Source: Deltaproteobacteria bacterium
Lineage (GTDB): Bacteria > Myxococcota > JACRCW01
Reading direction: 5' to 3'
NCBI GenBank assembly: GCA_016218805.1
Contig: JACRCW010000168.1
Coordinates: forward strand, 1-64,000
Length of the DNA: 64,000 nt
How positions within the stretch are numbered: position 1 is the stretch's first letter; each line of letters begins with the position of its first letter. Below, one piece after another: positions 9,086-18,052 of the stretch. The notes under the pieces were generated by a model. That model made no database searches. It had not been told where the DNA came from and saw only the letters and a program-made list of their open reading frames with translations. The translations under genes were made by a program, and so were the position numbers.

Positions 9086-10840
9086 TTACAGAGGGCCGCA
9101 GCGCGGGGGATAGACCCGCTGGGTGTCAGGCGGATCCTCGCACGTGAACCCGGTGGGGCAGTCCGTACCGCCCAGGGTGCACAGCACGGTGCACAGCCCG
9201 TCTGACGCGCCGGCGCCGCTGCAGATGGAATCACCCTGCAGGGATCCCCCGGACAGGCCGCACTCCTGGCCAAAGTTGCACGGTTGCTGGTTCACCAGGT
9301 CCAGGTAGGCAGCGCAGGAGTCCTCGCCGTGGACGCTGTTGGAGGGCAGGCATTGCCGGCCGCGCACCGGGTTGCCCACCTCCGTGCAGGCCGTTCCCGC
9401 TGGGCAGGCCTGGCCGGCGGAGCAATCCGTGCCGCAGGCGCTCTCCGTGCGGAAGCCCACCCGGTGGGTCACGCACAGGTCCGCCGCACCACCGCATTGG
9501 TCGTCGCTGTCGCACGGTGCGCACAGCGGGCGGTTGCCGGTGGGTACGCAGCGCTCGGCCGTGCACTGTTCCCAGGCGGAGCAGTCCGCGGCGCCTTCGC
9601 ACTGCACGCAGACCTGCAGCGTGGGGCTGCAGAAGAAGCCCGGCACCACCCGGCAGGTGTCAAACCCCGCCTGCGGGTCGCAGGTCACTGAGCAGGTGTA
9701 CTCCGCCGTGCACGTGGCGCCGTTGCCAAGAACCTGGCAATCCGGCGTGCCCAGGCACTCCACGCACGCGTGCGAGGCCACCTCGCACTTGTTGTGCTGC
9801 AGCGTGGTGCAGTCGGTGTCGGCGTCGCAGCCGGCCAGACACTGGCCCACGGTGTTTGTCGTTGTGGACGTGCAGTATTGGCCGCGGGGGCAGTCCCGCG
9901 TGGGCGGGCGGCAGCCGGCCACACAGGACCCGGCGTTGCACACGCTCCCCAGCGGGCAGACGTCATCCACCTGGCATTGCCGGATGCACTGGTTGTTGGT
10001 GCACAGGAACTGCGCGGGGTCCCCGCAATCAGACGCCTGCGTGCAGCCGGCCTGGCACTGGCCGGAGGGGCCCAGGTCCGTGCGGCAATAGCTGCCGGCG
10101 GGGCAGGTGTTGGGGTTGTCACGGCACCCCGGGACGCAGTCATTGGCCTCGCACACCCGGCCCACCGGGCACTGCGTGTCGTCAACGCAGCGGACGCAGG
10201 TCTGGGTTGCCGCGTCGCAGGTGAGCGGCCATCCGCATTGGCCGGACTGGCAACCCGTGCGGCATCCGCCGCTGATGCACTGCGGGTTGTTCCCGCTGCA
10301 GTCATTGGCGGTCAGGCACTCCACGCACGTCCCGTTGGGACCGGTGCCGGTGTCACACAGCAGCTGGCCGGGGCAGTCATTGGCGGTGACGCAGCCGGGG
10401 ACGCACACCAGGTTGACGCACAGCGCACCCAGGTTGCAGTCACGCGTGCTGGCACAGGGGGGGCCCGCCGGACGGGAACTGGACGGGGTGGCTGACGACG
10501 ACGCGGCCACGGTGCCGCTGCTGCCACCGGTGCTGCTGCTGCTGGACGAGGACAGTGCGCCGCCGGATGACCCGCCCGACGAGGTGCTTGCGGCGGAGGA
10601 GCCACCGGCGGCGGATGTGCCCGCCGAGCTGCCGCCCGACGTCCCACTGTTGCCCCCGCTGCTGCTGCTGGAGGTCTGCCCGCCGTCCGGGTGGGTGTTG
10701 TTGTTGCCGCCATCCCCGCCGGTGTTGTTGGGGCCGCCGCCGTCCTCCGCGGCCACCCCCGGGCTGCCGTCCTTGGTACAGCCCACGCCCGCCGTCACCA
10801 CCAGCGCGGCCCACAGGCCGCCCGCACGCCATGCACGCAT
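9086..10840 (-). CDS. Cys-rich surface lipoprotein with Ser/Gly stalk
   Basis: A 584-aa lipoprotein. The start ATG follows a GGAGG ribosome-binding site. The signal peptide ends in lipobox AGVGC with the lipidated Cys at residue 21. A Gly/Asn/Ser-rich, low-complexity stalk runs to about residue 135. The rest consists of repeated Cys-rich modules of the pattern C-x5-C-x5-C (for example CVTANDCPGQLLC), each likely disulphide-bonded, like the dickkopf/EGF-like modules common in myxobacterial surface proteins. Function is unknown; adhesion or surface coating is a family-level guess. Transcribed alone, divergent from the rhomboid gene. Confidence 0.85.
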   Translation of the reverse strand: MRAWRAGGLWAALVVTAGVGCTKDGSPGVAAEDGGGPNNTGGDGGNNNTHPDGGQTSSSSSGGNSGTSGGSSAGTSAAGGSSAASTSSGGSSGGALSSSSSSSTGGSSGTVAASSSATPSSSRPAGPPCASTRDCNLGALCVNLVCVPGCVTANDCPGQLLCDTGTGPNGTCVECLTANDCSGNNPQCISGGCRTGCQSGQCGWPLTCDAATQTCVRCVDDTQCPVGRVCEANDCVPGCRDNPNTCPAGSYCRTDLGPSGQCQAGCTQASDCGDPAQFLCTNNQCIRQCQVDDVCPLGSVCNAGSCVAGCRPPTRDCPRGQYCTSTTTNTVGQCLAGCDADTDCTTLQHNKCEVASHACVECLGTPDCQVLGNGATCTAEYTCSVTCDPQAGFDTCRVVPGFFCSPTLQVCVQCEGAADCSAWEQCTAERCVPTGNRPLCAPCDSDDQCGGAADLCVTHRVGFRTESACGTDCSAGQACPAGTACTEVGNPVRGRQCLPSNSVHGEDSCAAYLDLVNQQPCNFGQECGLSGGSLQGDSICSGAGASDGLCTVLCTLGGTDCPTGFTCEDPPDTQRVYPPRCGPL

Positions 10841-10969
10841 TGTGAAACCTCCGCCAGGCCACGCCCCTGCACGCCGGGGCCAAGGGAGCGGTAGGCTACG
10901 AGCCGAGTTGGCGACCTGCAACAGCGCGCCCGACCCGATGGGGCGGGGCGTGGACGACTGGAGGCGTGC

Positions 10970-12721
10970 GTGACCCAGTGCCGGCTGCGAACCGAGGACG
11001 GGGAGGAAATCCTGTCCCTGGACGAGCTGGAGGACCGGGTACGCGCCGGGGGCGTGCCGTCACACGCGTGGGTGAGCGTGGAGGGGCTCACGCACGGGTT
11101 TGTGCGCCTGCGGGACAGCCCATTTGCGGCGCGGTGGGACCCGGTGGCGCGGGCTCGCTTCCGCGCAGCGTTTGCCCTGGACCGCTGGCCGGTGCTCTCC
11201 GTGGTGACGGCGCTGGCGTGCGTGCTCATCCACGCGCGCGCGGAGCAGCTGTCTGACGGCGTTCCTGACGGGGACGTGCTGCTGGCGCTGGGCGCGCGCG
11301 CGCGCGCCGCCGTGGTGGGCGACGGGGAGGCGTGGCGGCTGTGGACCGGGGCGTTCCTGCACCGGGACCGCATCCACCTGGCGTTCAACGCGGCGGTGTT
11401 TGTGGCGGTAGGCGGGGCGCTGGAGTCCATCTACACGCGCACCGGCTGGCTGGCGGTCGTCGCCACCGGCATGGTGTCGTCGTCGCTGTTGTCGCTGTGG
11501 CTGGGGCCGCCGGTGACGGTGGGCCTGTCCGGGGTGGTGTTTGCCGCGCTGGGGGCGTGCGTGGGGTTTGGCGCGCGCTTCCGAGAAGTGCTGCGCTGGC
11601 CCTACCAGCACTGGTTTGGGGTGGCGGCGCTGGCGTACGCGTTGTTCGCGCTGTGGACGGGGGCGCGGGTGCCGGACGTGGACCACGCGGCGCACCTGGG
11701 TGGCCTGCTGGGCGGGCTGGCTGCGGGGCTGGTGCTGCCGCCGCGGCGGTGGCGGCGCCCGTTTGAGACACCCTGGGCGGACCCGGGGCTGTTGGCCGGC
11801 GCCGGGTTGGTGATGGTGGCGGCAACCGGGCTGGTGGCGTCCCACGCGTGGGGGCCGCCGCGGGAGGTCACGCACACCGCCTCGCAGTACGGCGTGGTGG
11901 TGCGCCTGCCGGAGGGATACGTCGCCACGCGGGATGCGTTTGGGTGGGCGGCGTATGACAACGGGCTGGACGCGCAGGTGGCGCTGGCGTGCGCGCGCGC
12001 GGATGCGGCCTGGCCGCGGTGGAGCGGCAAGCGCGGGCCGGCGGAAGCCATGTTCCAGGCGGAACTGCTGCGTGAGGCGCGGGCGCGGGAGATCGCGGAC
12101 TTCCGCTCCGGGGTGGCGCGCCCCGCGGTGGTGGGCGAGGCGGTGGGCCCGTCGTGGCCGGCGCAGGAGCTGCCGTTTGCCTACCACCTGCCGGGTTATG
12201 ACGTGGAGGCGCGGCTGGTGGCGTTTGAACGCGGCATGGTGCGCTGCGGGCTGGTGCTGGCGGCCCGCACGCGCGCGCTGGCGCGGCGCGGGCCGGGGTT
12301 GGACCGCGTCCGGGCCACGCTGCATCTGGTGGCGCCGCAGCCGCTGGTGCACGCGCGGATGGCAGCGCACGCGGACCCGGCTTCCCTGCCGCTGCAATTG
12401 GAGCTGGGCGTGCAAGCCGTGCAGGCCGGCGTGTTTGACGAGGCGCACCGCGCGCTGGGCAGCGCCATCGCGCTGGCCGCGGACGACACCGTCCCGCTGG
12501 CGCGGGCACACTACGCCATGGCCACGCTGGGGCTGTTGACCCTGGACGGGCCGCTGGCCCTGCGCCACGCCCAACGCGCGCGTGACCTGGTTCCGCAGGA
12601 CGTGGACGTGGCCGTGGCGCTGTACGGGGCGTACCGCATCAACGGGCTGGCGGACGCGGCGCCCGCGCGGCTGCTGGCGGAGGCGCTGCGGCAGGTGCGG
12701 CCCCACGTGCTGCGGCACTGA
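10970..12721 (+). CDS. Rhomboid-family intramembrane serine protease with C-terminal TPR-like region
   Basis: The 583-aa product has a short N-terminal GYF-2/DUF4339-like region (LDELEDRVRAGGVPSHAWVS). A six-helix rhomboid core follows, at about residues 75-265. Core signatures: HLAFNAAVFVAVGGALE, catalytic Ser in VGLSGVVFAALG (about residue 187) and catalytic His in HAAHLGGLLGGL (about 241). The C-terminal 300 residues are soluble, ending in a helical repeat region (LQLELGVQAVQAGVFDEAHR) that looks TPR-like. The start is GTG with GGAGG just upstream. Substrates of such rhomboids are usually unknown. It converges with the beta-helix gene. Confidence 0.88.
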   Translation: MTQCRLRTEDGEEILSLDELEDRVRAGGVPSHAWVSVEGLTHGFVRLRDSPFAARWDPVARARFRAAFALDRWPVLSVVTALACVLIHARAEQLSDGVPDGDVLLALGARARAAVVGDGEAWRLWTGAFLHRDRIHLAFNAAVFVAVGGALESIYTRTGWLAVVATGMVSSSLLSLWLGPPVTVGLSGVVFAALGACVGFGARFREVLRWPYQHWFGVAALAYALFALWTGARVPDVDHAAHLGGLLGGLAAGLVLPPRRWRRPFETPWADPGLLAGAGLVMVAATGLVASHAWGPPREVTHTASQYGVVVRLPEGYVATRDAFGWAAYDNGLDAQVALACARADAAWPRWSGKRGPAEAMFQAELLREARAREIADFRSGVARPAVVGEAVGPSWPAQELPFAYHLPGYDVEARLVAFERGMVRCGLVLAARTRALARRGPGLDRVRATLHLVAPQPLVHARMAAHADPASLPLQLELGVQAVQAGVFDEAHRALGSAIALAADDTVPLARAHYAMATLGLLTLDGPLALRHAQRARDLVPQDVDVAVALYGAYRINGLADAAPARLLAEALRQVRPHVLRH

Positions 12722-12752
12722 ACATGGCGGCTCGCGGCGGCGCAGCGTCGGG

Positions 12753-13859
12753 CTAGGGCGCGGTGACGCGCGCCCCGGCGCGCGCGTCCAGCCCCAGCAG
12801 CGGCAGCACCGGGCTGGTGAAGCGCGGCGCCCACGCGGGGGTGGCCGGGCGCCCGCCGTCGGGCGGGTGCCGCAGGAGCGCAGCGGCCGAGTACGCGCCG
12901 GTGTCGACGATCGCGGAGGCGGGGAGGGCGCGGTTGCCGGAGACTTCGGTGAGGTCCGCGCGTTCCAGCGCCGCCAGCGCATGGTCCACGGGCGGACCCG
13001 CGCCCGGCCAGGTCCGCGCCGCCCCCAGCGCGCAGCGGCCAAACGCGTTGTCCTTCACGCGCATTGCGTCGTTGCCCCGTTGCACCCGCAAGCAGGTGCC
13101 CTGCACGTCGTCAAACACGTTGCGCTCCAGCCGTGCCTCCACGTGGCGCTGCAGGTCCACGGCGTCGCCGCGGGCCCCGCCGGGTTTCTCCGCCCACACG
13201 CCCAGGAACGTGTTGCCGGTGATCACCACGCGCGCCCCCTGCTCCGTGCCCCACGCGGTGAACGCGGACACCCGGTGGTTCACCAGCAGGCTCCCGTCCA
13301 GTGTGAACGCCGTACGCACGCTGGCACGCAGCGCGTGCGCCGCGCCGTTGAGGAAGACGCACTGCCGGAACACCACGTCCTCCGCGCGTTCCACGCGCAC
13401 CAGCGGGAACAGCCGCCCCAGCCCGGATTCGGACAGACCCCGCCCGCCGTAGCGGAGCCCCGGCCCCCCATCAAACCCCACGCCGTCCACCACCACGCGC
13501 CGCGCGCCGGCCGCCACCTCCAGCAGCGGCCGGTCCACGTCCGCCGGCGCCAGGATCCACGACGGGGTCGCCCACGGATCGCGGTGCGCAAAGGCCGCAT
13601 CCCAGCCGCCCTCCAGCGTCACCGCCGCGCGCGCCAGCTGCAGGGGCAGCGCGCTGGTGGCGGGCGCGTGGTTGCCGGCCGCCAGCCGGATGGTGTCGCC
13701 TTCGGCGGCCTGGGCCAGCGCGCGCTCCAATGACCGCAGCGGCTTCTCCGCCGTGCCGGGCGCCTCCGCCCCGCCTGACGGGCTGACGTGGATGACGCGC
13801 GCGCTGCCCACCGCGGGCGCCAGCAGCAGGACCACCAGGCCCAGGTGCGACGCGCTCAT
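12753..13859 (-). CDS. Secreted right-handed beta-helix protein
   Basis: A 368-aa product with a signal peptide (MSASHLGLVVLLLAPAVGSA). It then has HVSPSGGAEAPGTAEKPLRS, the entry motif typical of DUF1565/pectate-lyase-like right-handed beta-helix proteins (TEKPLRSLERALAQAAEGDTI pattern). Repeating strands follow, with short turns such as VVVDGVGFDG, VVFRQCVFLNG, VVITGNTFLG and LERNVFDDV. Such folds occur in polysaccharide lyases and in structural surface proteins. No catalytic residues could be assigned. The chosen ATG has a GGAAGG about 14 nt upstream. Confidence 0.8.
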   Translation of the reverse strand: MSASHLGLVVLLLAPAVGSARVIHVSPSGGAEAPGTAEKPLRSLERALAQAAEGDTIRLAAGNHAPATSALPLQLARAAVTLEGGWDAAFAHRDPWATPSWILAPADVDRPLLEVAAGARRVVVDGVGFDGGPGLRYGGRGLSESGLGRLFPLVRVERAEDVVFRQCVFLNGAAHALRASVRTAFTLDGSLLVNHRVSAFTAWGTEQGARVVITGNTFLGVWAEKPGGARGDAVDLQRHVEARLERNVFDDVQGTCLRVQRGNDAMRVKDNAFGRCALGAARTWPGAGPPVDHALAALERADLTEVSGNRALPASAIVDTGAYSAAALLRHPPDGGRPATPAWAPRFTSPVLPLLGLDARAGARVTAP

Positions 13860-14111
13860 GCGGGGTAGTCCGCCTTCCGGTGCACGGCCGCCACCATCCC
13901 GCCCGCGCGCGCCGCTTGCGGCACCGCGGCGGGTGGCGCCGGCACGGGGGGAGTGCGGACTGCGCGGGCGCGCGCGGCGGGACGGCGGCGTGTCATGACG
14001 GGCGCGCACATTGCGGGGCGGCCCCAACGCGCGTCAACGGCGCCGGGGTGGGGAAGTGGAGGCAGCCTCCGGGGTCTGCTAGGTGCCCCGGGTAACCACT
14101 GAGGAGTCCGC

Positions 14112-15290
14112 ATGGCCGGGCCAGTCTTCCCTCCCGCGCAAGTCCTGTTGTCCGCAGCGCTCCTGCTGCCCGCCGTGGCGGCCAACGCCCAGAGCGAGGA
14201 GGGCGTGTTCTCATCGGAAGGCGTGCAGCTGCACACCGACGCACGGGTGTACGTGCTGTACGGCATCCTCAACGCGCGCGGGTATGACCGGGAGACTGAG
14301 CGCGGACCGCCGCCGACGGATGCGCCGCGCTACAGCGCGCTGCGCGTGCACGTCCGGGACACCCTCAAGCTGGGCGTGGACGTGGAGAAGGCCGCGGACA
14401 CATTCCTGGCGGGGCATGCGGACACCCCGGTGCGCTACCTGCGTGCGGCGCTGGCGCTGGAGGACGCGCCCAAATTCGGCGTGCCGGAGGGCGCTGACCT
14501 GGGCGGCTACGAAGGCCTCTCCAAGCTGTTGGCGGGCGCCTGGTCCGCCGGCGCGGCCGAGGCGTACGACAGCGACACCGTGGAACTGCGCCGGGCGTCC
14601 AAGGAGATGCTCCCCGTGGTGGACGCGCGCGCGGCGGAGTTGCGCAAGGTGCTGCGCCTGGAGGCCACCGCGGAGGACCTGTTGGCCGCCGAAAGCGAGG
14701 GCGGCGACAAGGTGGTGGTGATCTTCAACGTGCTGGATGCGCACGGCATGCAGCTGCGGCACGCCGTGCCTGGCGTCCGCTACGTGATCATGGGGCCGTG
14801 GAAGGCGGTGGCGGACAAGGGTGTGGCGGACCCGGTGATCGTGGAGGTGGCGCGCATGCTGCTGGCACCCGAGGTGAAAAAGGTGGCCAAGGCGCCGGAA
14901 CTGGCGGCTTATGCCGCCCGCACCGGTCCGGCAGGCGCCGCGCTGGGCAAGCCCGACGAGGTGGTCCTGGAAGCGCTCTCCCGCGCCGCCGCGCGCAAGG
15001 TGCTGGGCCGCCCGCTGCTGCTGCGGACCGGTTTTGACGCGGAACCGGAACTCCCCGGTGAGGCGGACCTGCTGCGCGAGTTGGAGGCGTTTGCCGCCAC
15101 GCAGGACAAGCTGGCGGACGCACTGCCCGCGCTGTTGGGCCGCGCCGCCGGAACGCCACCCGCCGCCGCGGAGACGGTCCCGCCCGCGGCGGCTCCCGCC
15201 GCCACTCCGCCGGCCAAGGAACCTCCCAAACCCGTGCCAGCCAAGGAACCCGCCAAGCCCGCACCGGCCAAGCCCGCCAAGGGGGGGTGA
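14112..15290 (+). CDS. Secreted protein of unknown function with Pro/Ala/Lys tail
   Basis: A 392-aa product with a signal peptide (cleavage probably at ANA-QS near residue 26) and a strong GAGGAG ribosome-binding site. The mature part begins EEGVFSSEGVQLHTDARVYV, and is mostly helical. One strand-rich segment (DKVVVIFNVLDAHGMQL, then VPGVRYVIMGPW, near residues 197-228) recalls the segment before the active site in some metallopeptidase-like families, but no HExxH is present. The last 50 residues are a Pro/Ala/Lys-rich low-complexity tail, perhaps cell-wall or DNA interacting. The family was not recognised. Confidence 0.75.
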   Translation: MAGPVFPPAQVLLSAALLLPAVAANAQSEEGVFSSEGVQLHTDARVYVLYGILNARGYDRETERGPPPTDAPRYSALRVHVRDTLKLGVDVEKAADTFLAGHADTPVRYLRAALALEDAPKFGVPEGADLGGYEGLSKLLAGAWSAGAAEAYDSDTVELRRASKEMLPVVDARAAELRKVLRLEATAEDLLAAESEGGDKVVVIFNVLDAHGMQLRHAVPGVRYVIMGPWKAVADKGVADPVIVEVARMLLAPEVKKVAKAPELAAYAARTGPAGAALGKPDEVVLEALSRAAARKVLGRPLLLRTGFDAEPELPGEADLLRELEAFAATQDKLADALPALLGRAAGTPPAAAETVPPAAAPAATPPAKEPPKPVPAKEPAKPAPAKPAKGG

Positions 15291-15644
15291 CGCGGGGGCC
15301 AGCGCCGTCGTCGTCGACGGAGGCGCCTCGGGAGGGCGAGCCTCCTGGCGAGCCCGCGGCAGCGAGTGGGCCGAGCCCTGAAAAGGACACCGAGGTGTCT
15401 CGAATAATGAGACACTTTTCGACTCAGGCCCCTGCTGCTCCCGGGCTGGGATAGCGTGGACGTGAACCAGATCACTCAACCAGCGCCTGGCGGGTGCCCG
15501 GGCCGCCACGCAGAGCACCCCTGGGCCCCCTGAAAGATGCCCGTTTCACGCCCGCAGCGCTTGTTCCGCTCCCGGCGGGTTGGCGCCGCCCGAACGTGAC
15601 GCTAAGAGCGTCCGACCCCGTCGGGCTCCCGCCGGGGGCGAACC
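15291..15644. other. Longest intergenic stretch, holding one inverted repeat
   Basis: About 354 bp between the secreted-protein gene and the LETM1-like gene. No open frame with coding character or RNA gene was recognised. The only structured element seen is the inverted repeat at 15395-15415. A promoter for the LETM1-add-psd unit must lie in the second half, but no convincing -35/-10 pair could be picked by eye. Confidence 0.6.
15395..15415. repeat. Inverted repeat GTGTCTC-N7-GAGACAC
   Basis: Two perfect 7-bp arms (15395-15401 and 15409-15415) flank the AT-rich loop GAATAAT, followed by TTTTC. It can be read as a weak intrinsic terminator of the upstream gene, which ended 105 bp earlier, or as an operator for a dimeric regulator, since the symmetric GTCTC/GAGAC arms and AT-rich centre are typical of one. 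The AT-rich centre stands out in this GC-rich sequence. Confidence 0.6.
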
Positions 15645-16892
15645 ATGGCCGTCCCGCTCCCTGAACGTTTCATCGAATCGCTTCTCGACGACGCGCGCGC
15701 AGCCGCGCCCGCGATTCCGGGTTGGCACCGCCGGCGGGGCACGCGAACCGCGCTGGCCTGGGGGCGTTGGCACCAGCACCGCGCCGGCCTGGCCTACGGC
15801 CTGCTTCCCGTGGGGCTGGAACTTCGGGTCCTGGGTGCCGTGCTGCTGCAGGCCGCCCGCGGGCACGCGGAGCTGGCGGTGCCGGCCCTGCCGGAGGCCA
15901 CGCGGGACGCGGTGGGGCTGGCGGCGTTGGCGCTGTCGGTGGGTGACCGCGACGCCGCCCGTGCGCTTCTGGACGGGGCTTCCGCGCCCGGCCGCCGCCG
16001 GGACCGCCAGCTGGCCGCGCTGGGTCAGGCCTGGGGGGCCCACCTGGCCGCGCTCTGCGCGCCCATGCTCACGCACGCCCAGCGCGCGGCCCTGTGGACC
16101 GCGGAGGCCACGGCACTGGGCCGCAGCGTCCGCCGCCTGTTGCACGACGGCACGCGCCTCACCCGTGCCCGCGCCGAGCGGCTGCTGGCCCAGCGGGCCG
16201 CTGACCGGGTCCGCGCGCTGTCCGCCGTGGTGGCGCTGGAGGGACACGCCCTGGACCACGGGGTGCGCCGCGCGCTGGCCGCAGCGGGGATGGCGCGGCC
16301 GGATGTGCGTGCCGCCGCCGTGCCCGCGTCCCTGGCGGACGTTCCGCGCCTGCTGCGCGCCGCCCATGCGGTGGACCAGCTGGCCACCGGCCGTGACGTG
16401 GACGCCGCCGCGCTGGCGCGCGCCTGGGACGTCCCGCCGCCGCACGCCGCCCGCGCCCTGCGCCGCGCACGCCAGGCCCTCCGCCTGCACGGTCGCCGTG
16501 TTGCGGCGCCGTCTCCCGCCGTGCCCGCCGCGCCGCCGCGCGCCGAATTCCTGGCCAACCAGGTGGCCGGCTGGACGCAGCGTGTGGTGCTCCGGCACCT
16601 GGACTCGCTGGTCAAGGAAATCCGTGAAACGGGCGAATTGGCCGCACTGCTGGCCAAGGCCGCCTCCGGCAACACGCTGTCTGAGCAGGAATGGCAGAAG
16701 GTCCGCGAGCAGCTGCTGGACGTCTGCCGCGCGGTGCCCTCCCTGGCGGTGTTTGCGCTGCCCGGCGGGGCGCTGCTGCTGCCGGTGCTGCTGCGCGTCC
16801 TCCCGTTTGACCTGCGTCCCAGTTCCTTCCGCGGCGACCCCGGCGCGGCCCCCCCTTCGCCGGGCACCCCGGCCATTGAGAACCTCCCATGA
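15645..16892 (+). CDS. LETM1-like domain protein
   Basis: A 415-aa product. The first 300 residues are Ala/Arg/Leu-rich helices without a recognised family. The C-terminal part (about 330-405) matches the LETM1-like ribosome-binding-domain pattern: a helix with VPSLAVFALPGG, then ALLLPVLLRVLPFDLRPSSF. Preceding it is LSEQEWQKVREQLLDVCRAV. In mitochondria LETM1 is an inner-membrane cation/proton exchanger and ribosome-interacting protein; bacterial relatives are poorly studied. Its stop overlaps the add start as ATGA, so it is co-translated with adenosine deaminase and then psd. Confidence 0.7.
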   Translation: MAVPLPERFIESLLDDARAAAPAIPGWHRRRGTRTALAWGRWHQHRAGLAYGLLPVGLELRVLGAVLLQAARGHAELAVPALPEATRDAVGLAALALSVGDRDAARALLDGASAPGRRRDRQLAALGQAWGAHLAALCAPMLTHAQRAALWTAEATALGRSVRRLLHDGTRLTRARAERLLAQRAADRVRALSAVVALEGHALDHGVRRALAAAGMARPDVRAAAVPASLADVPRLLRAAHAVDQLATGRDVDAAALARAWDVPPPHAARALRRARQALRLHGRRVAAPSPAVPAAPPRAEFLANQVAGWTQRVVLRHLDSLVKEIRETGELAALLAKAASGNTLSEQEWQKVREQLLDVCRAVPSLAVFALPGGALLLPVLLRVLPFDLRPSSFRGDPGAAPPSPGTPAIENLP

Positions 16893-18052
16893 GCCTGAAT
16901 GCCCCCCGCGCCGCCGTCGCACCCCGCCGCAACTCGCATCCTCCCGCCGGGCCCACCGTCACCCGTGAGCTGCTGCTGGCCATGCCCAAGACGGACCTGC
17001 ACTGCCACCTGGACGGGTCCCTGCGCGTCACCAGCATGCTGGAGATGGCGCGGGACCAGGGCGTGACGCTCCCGTCGGATGATCCGGACGGGCTGGCCAA
17101 GGCGCTGCACAGCGGGCAGGTGTGCAAGAGCCTGGGGGACTACCTGCAGGCGTTTGCCATCACCCTCAGCGTGCTGCAGACGGACGAATCGCTGGAGCGC
17201 GTGGCCTTTGAGCTGGCCGAGGACTGCCACCGCGAGAACATCCGCTACCTGGAGGTGCGGTTCGCCCCGTCACTGCACACGGATGCGGGCCTGCGGGTCA
17301 CCGCCGTGGTGGAGAGCGTGCTGGCCGGCCTGCGCCGCGCGGAGAAGCAGTACGGCATCCGCAGCGGCGTCATTGTCTGCGCGCTCCGCCATGAATCCCC
17401 GTCGGAGACCTTCCGCATGGCGGAGCTGGCCGTGGCGTACAAGAACAAGGGTGTGGTGGGGTTTGACCTGGCCGGCGGCGAAGCGGGCAACCCCGCCAAG
17501 AACCACGCCGAGGCCTTTGCCCTCATCCTCAACAACAACCTCAACTGCACCGTCCACGCGGGTGAGGCCTACGGCCCCGAGAGCATCCAGCAGGCCATCC
17601 ACTACTGCGGTGCGCACCGCATCGGCCACGGCGTCCGGCTCGTGGAGAACGGGGACCTGCTCAACTACGTGAATGACCACCGCGTGCCCCTGGAGATCTG
17701 CATCAGCTCCAACGTCCAGACCAACAGCGTGCGGGATTTCAAGACGCACCCGCTGCGGTTCTTTTTTGACTACGGCGTGCGCTGCACCATCAACACGGAC
17801 AACCGCCTCATCACCAAGACCACCGTGACGGAGGAGTTGTGGCTGGCCCACCAGCACTGCGGGTTCGACATGGACGACCTCAAGGTGCTCATTGTGCAGG
17901 GGTTCAAGAGCGCATTCCTCCCGTTCCGCGAAAAGAGCGAACTGCTCCGGCAGGTCAACGCGGAAATCGCCTCCATCACCGGCACCCCGCCGCGCGGCCC
18001 CGGCGAACTGATGCGCCCCACCGTCTCCATGCCGCCACCCTCCGGTGCCTGA
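16889..18052 (+). CDS. add: Adenosine deaminase
   Basis: Deaminates adenosine (and deoxyadenosine) to inosine in purine salvage. The 387-aa product has the zinc ligands and catalytic residues of the family: TDLHCHLDGS near residue 35, VHAGE with the catalytic Glu near 225, HRIGHG near 250, and INTDN near 310. The last is the Asp-Asn variant found in a subset of bacterial enzymes instead of Asp-Asp. A disordered N-terminal extension of about 25 residues precedes the domain. It begins inside the stop of the LETM1-like gene (ATGA) and is followed immediately by psd. Confidence 0.95.
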   Translation: MSLNAPRAAVAPRRNSHPPAGPTVTRELLLAMPKTDLHCHLDGSLRVTSMLEMARDQGVTLPSDDPDGLAKALHSGQVCKSLGDYLQAFAITLSVLQTDESLERVAFELAEDCHRENIRYLEVRFAPSLHTDAGLRVTAVVESVLAGLRRAEKQYGIRSGVIVCALRHESPSETFRMAELAVAYKNKGVVGFDLAGGEAGNPAKNHAEAFALILNNNLNCTVHAGEAYGPESIQQAIHYCGAHRIGHGVRLVENGDLLNYVNDHRVPLEICISSNVQTNSVRDFKTHPLRFFFDYGVRCTINTDNRLITKTTVTEELWLAHQHCGFDMDDLKVLIVQGFKSAFLPFREKSELLRQVNAEIASITGTPPRGPGELMRPTVSMPPPSGA

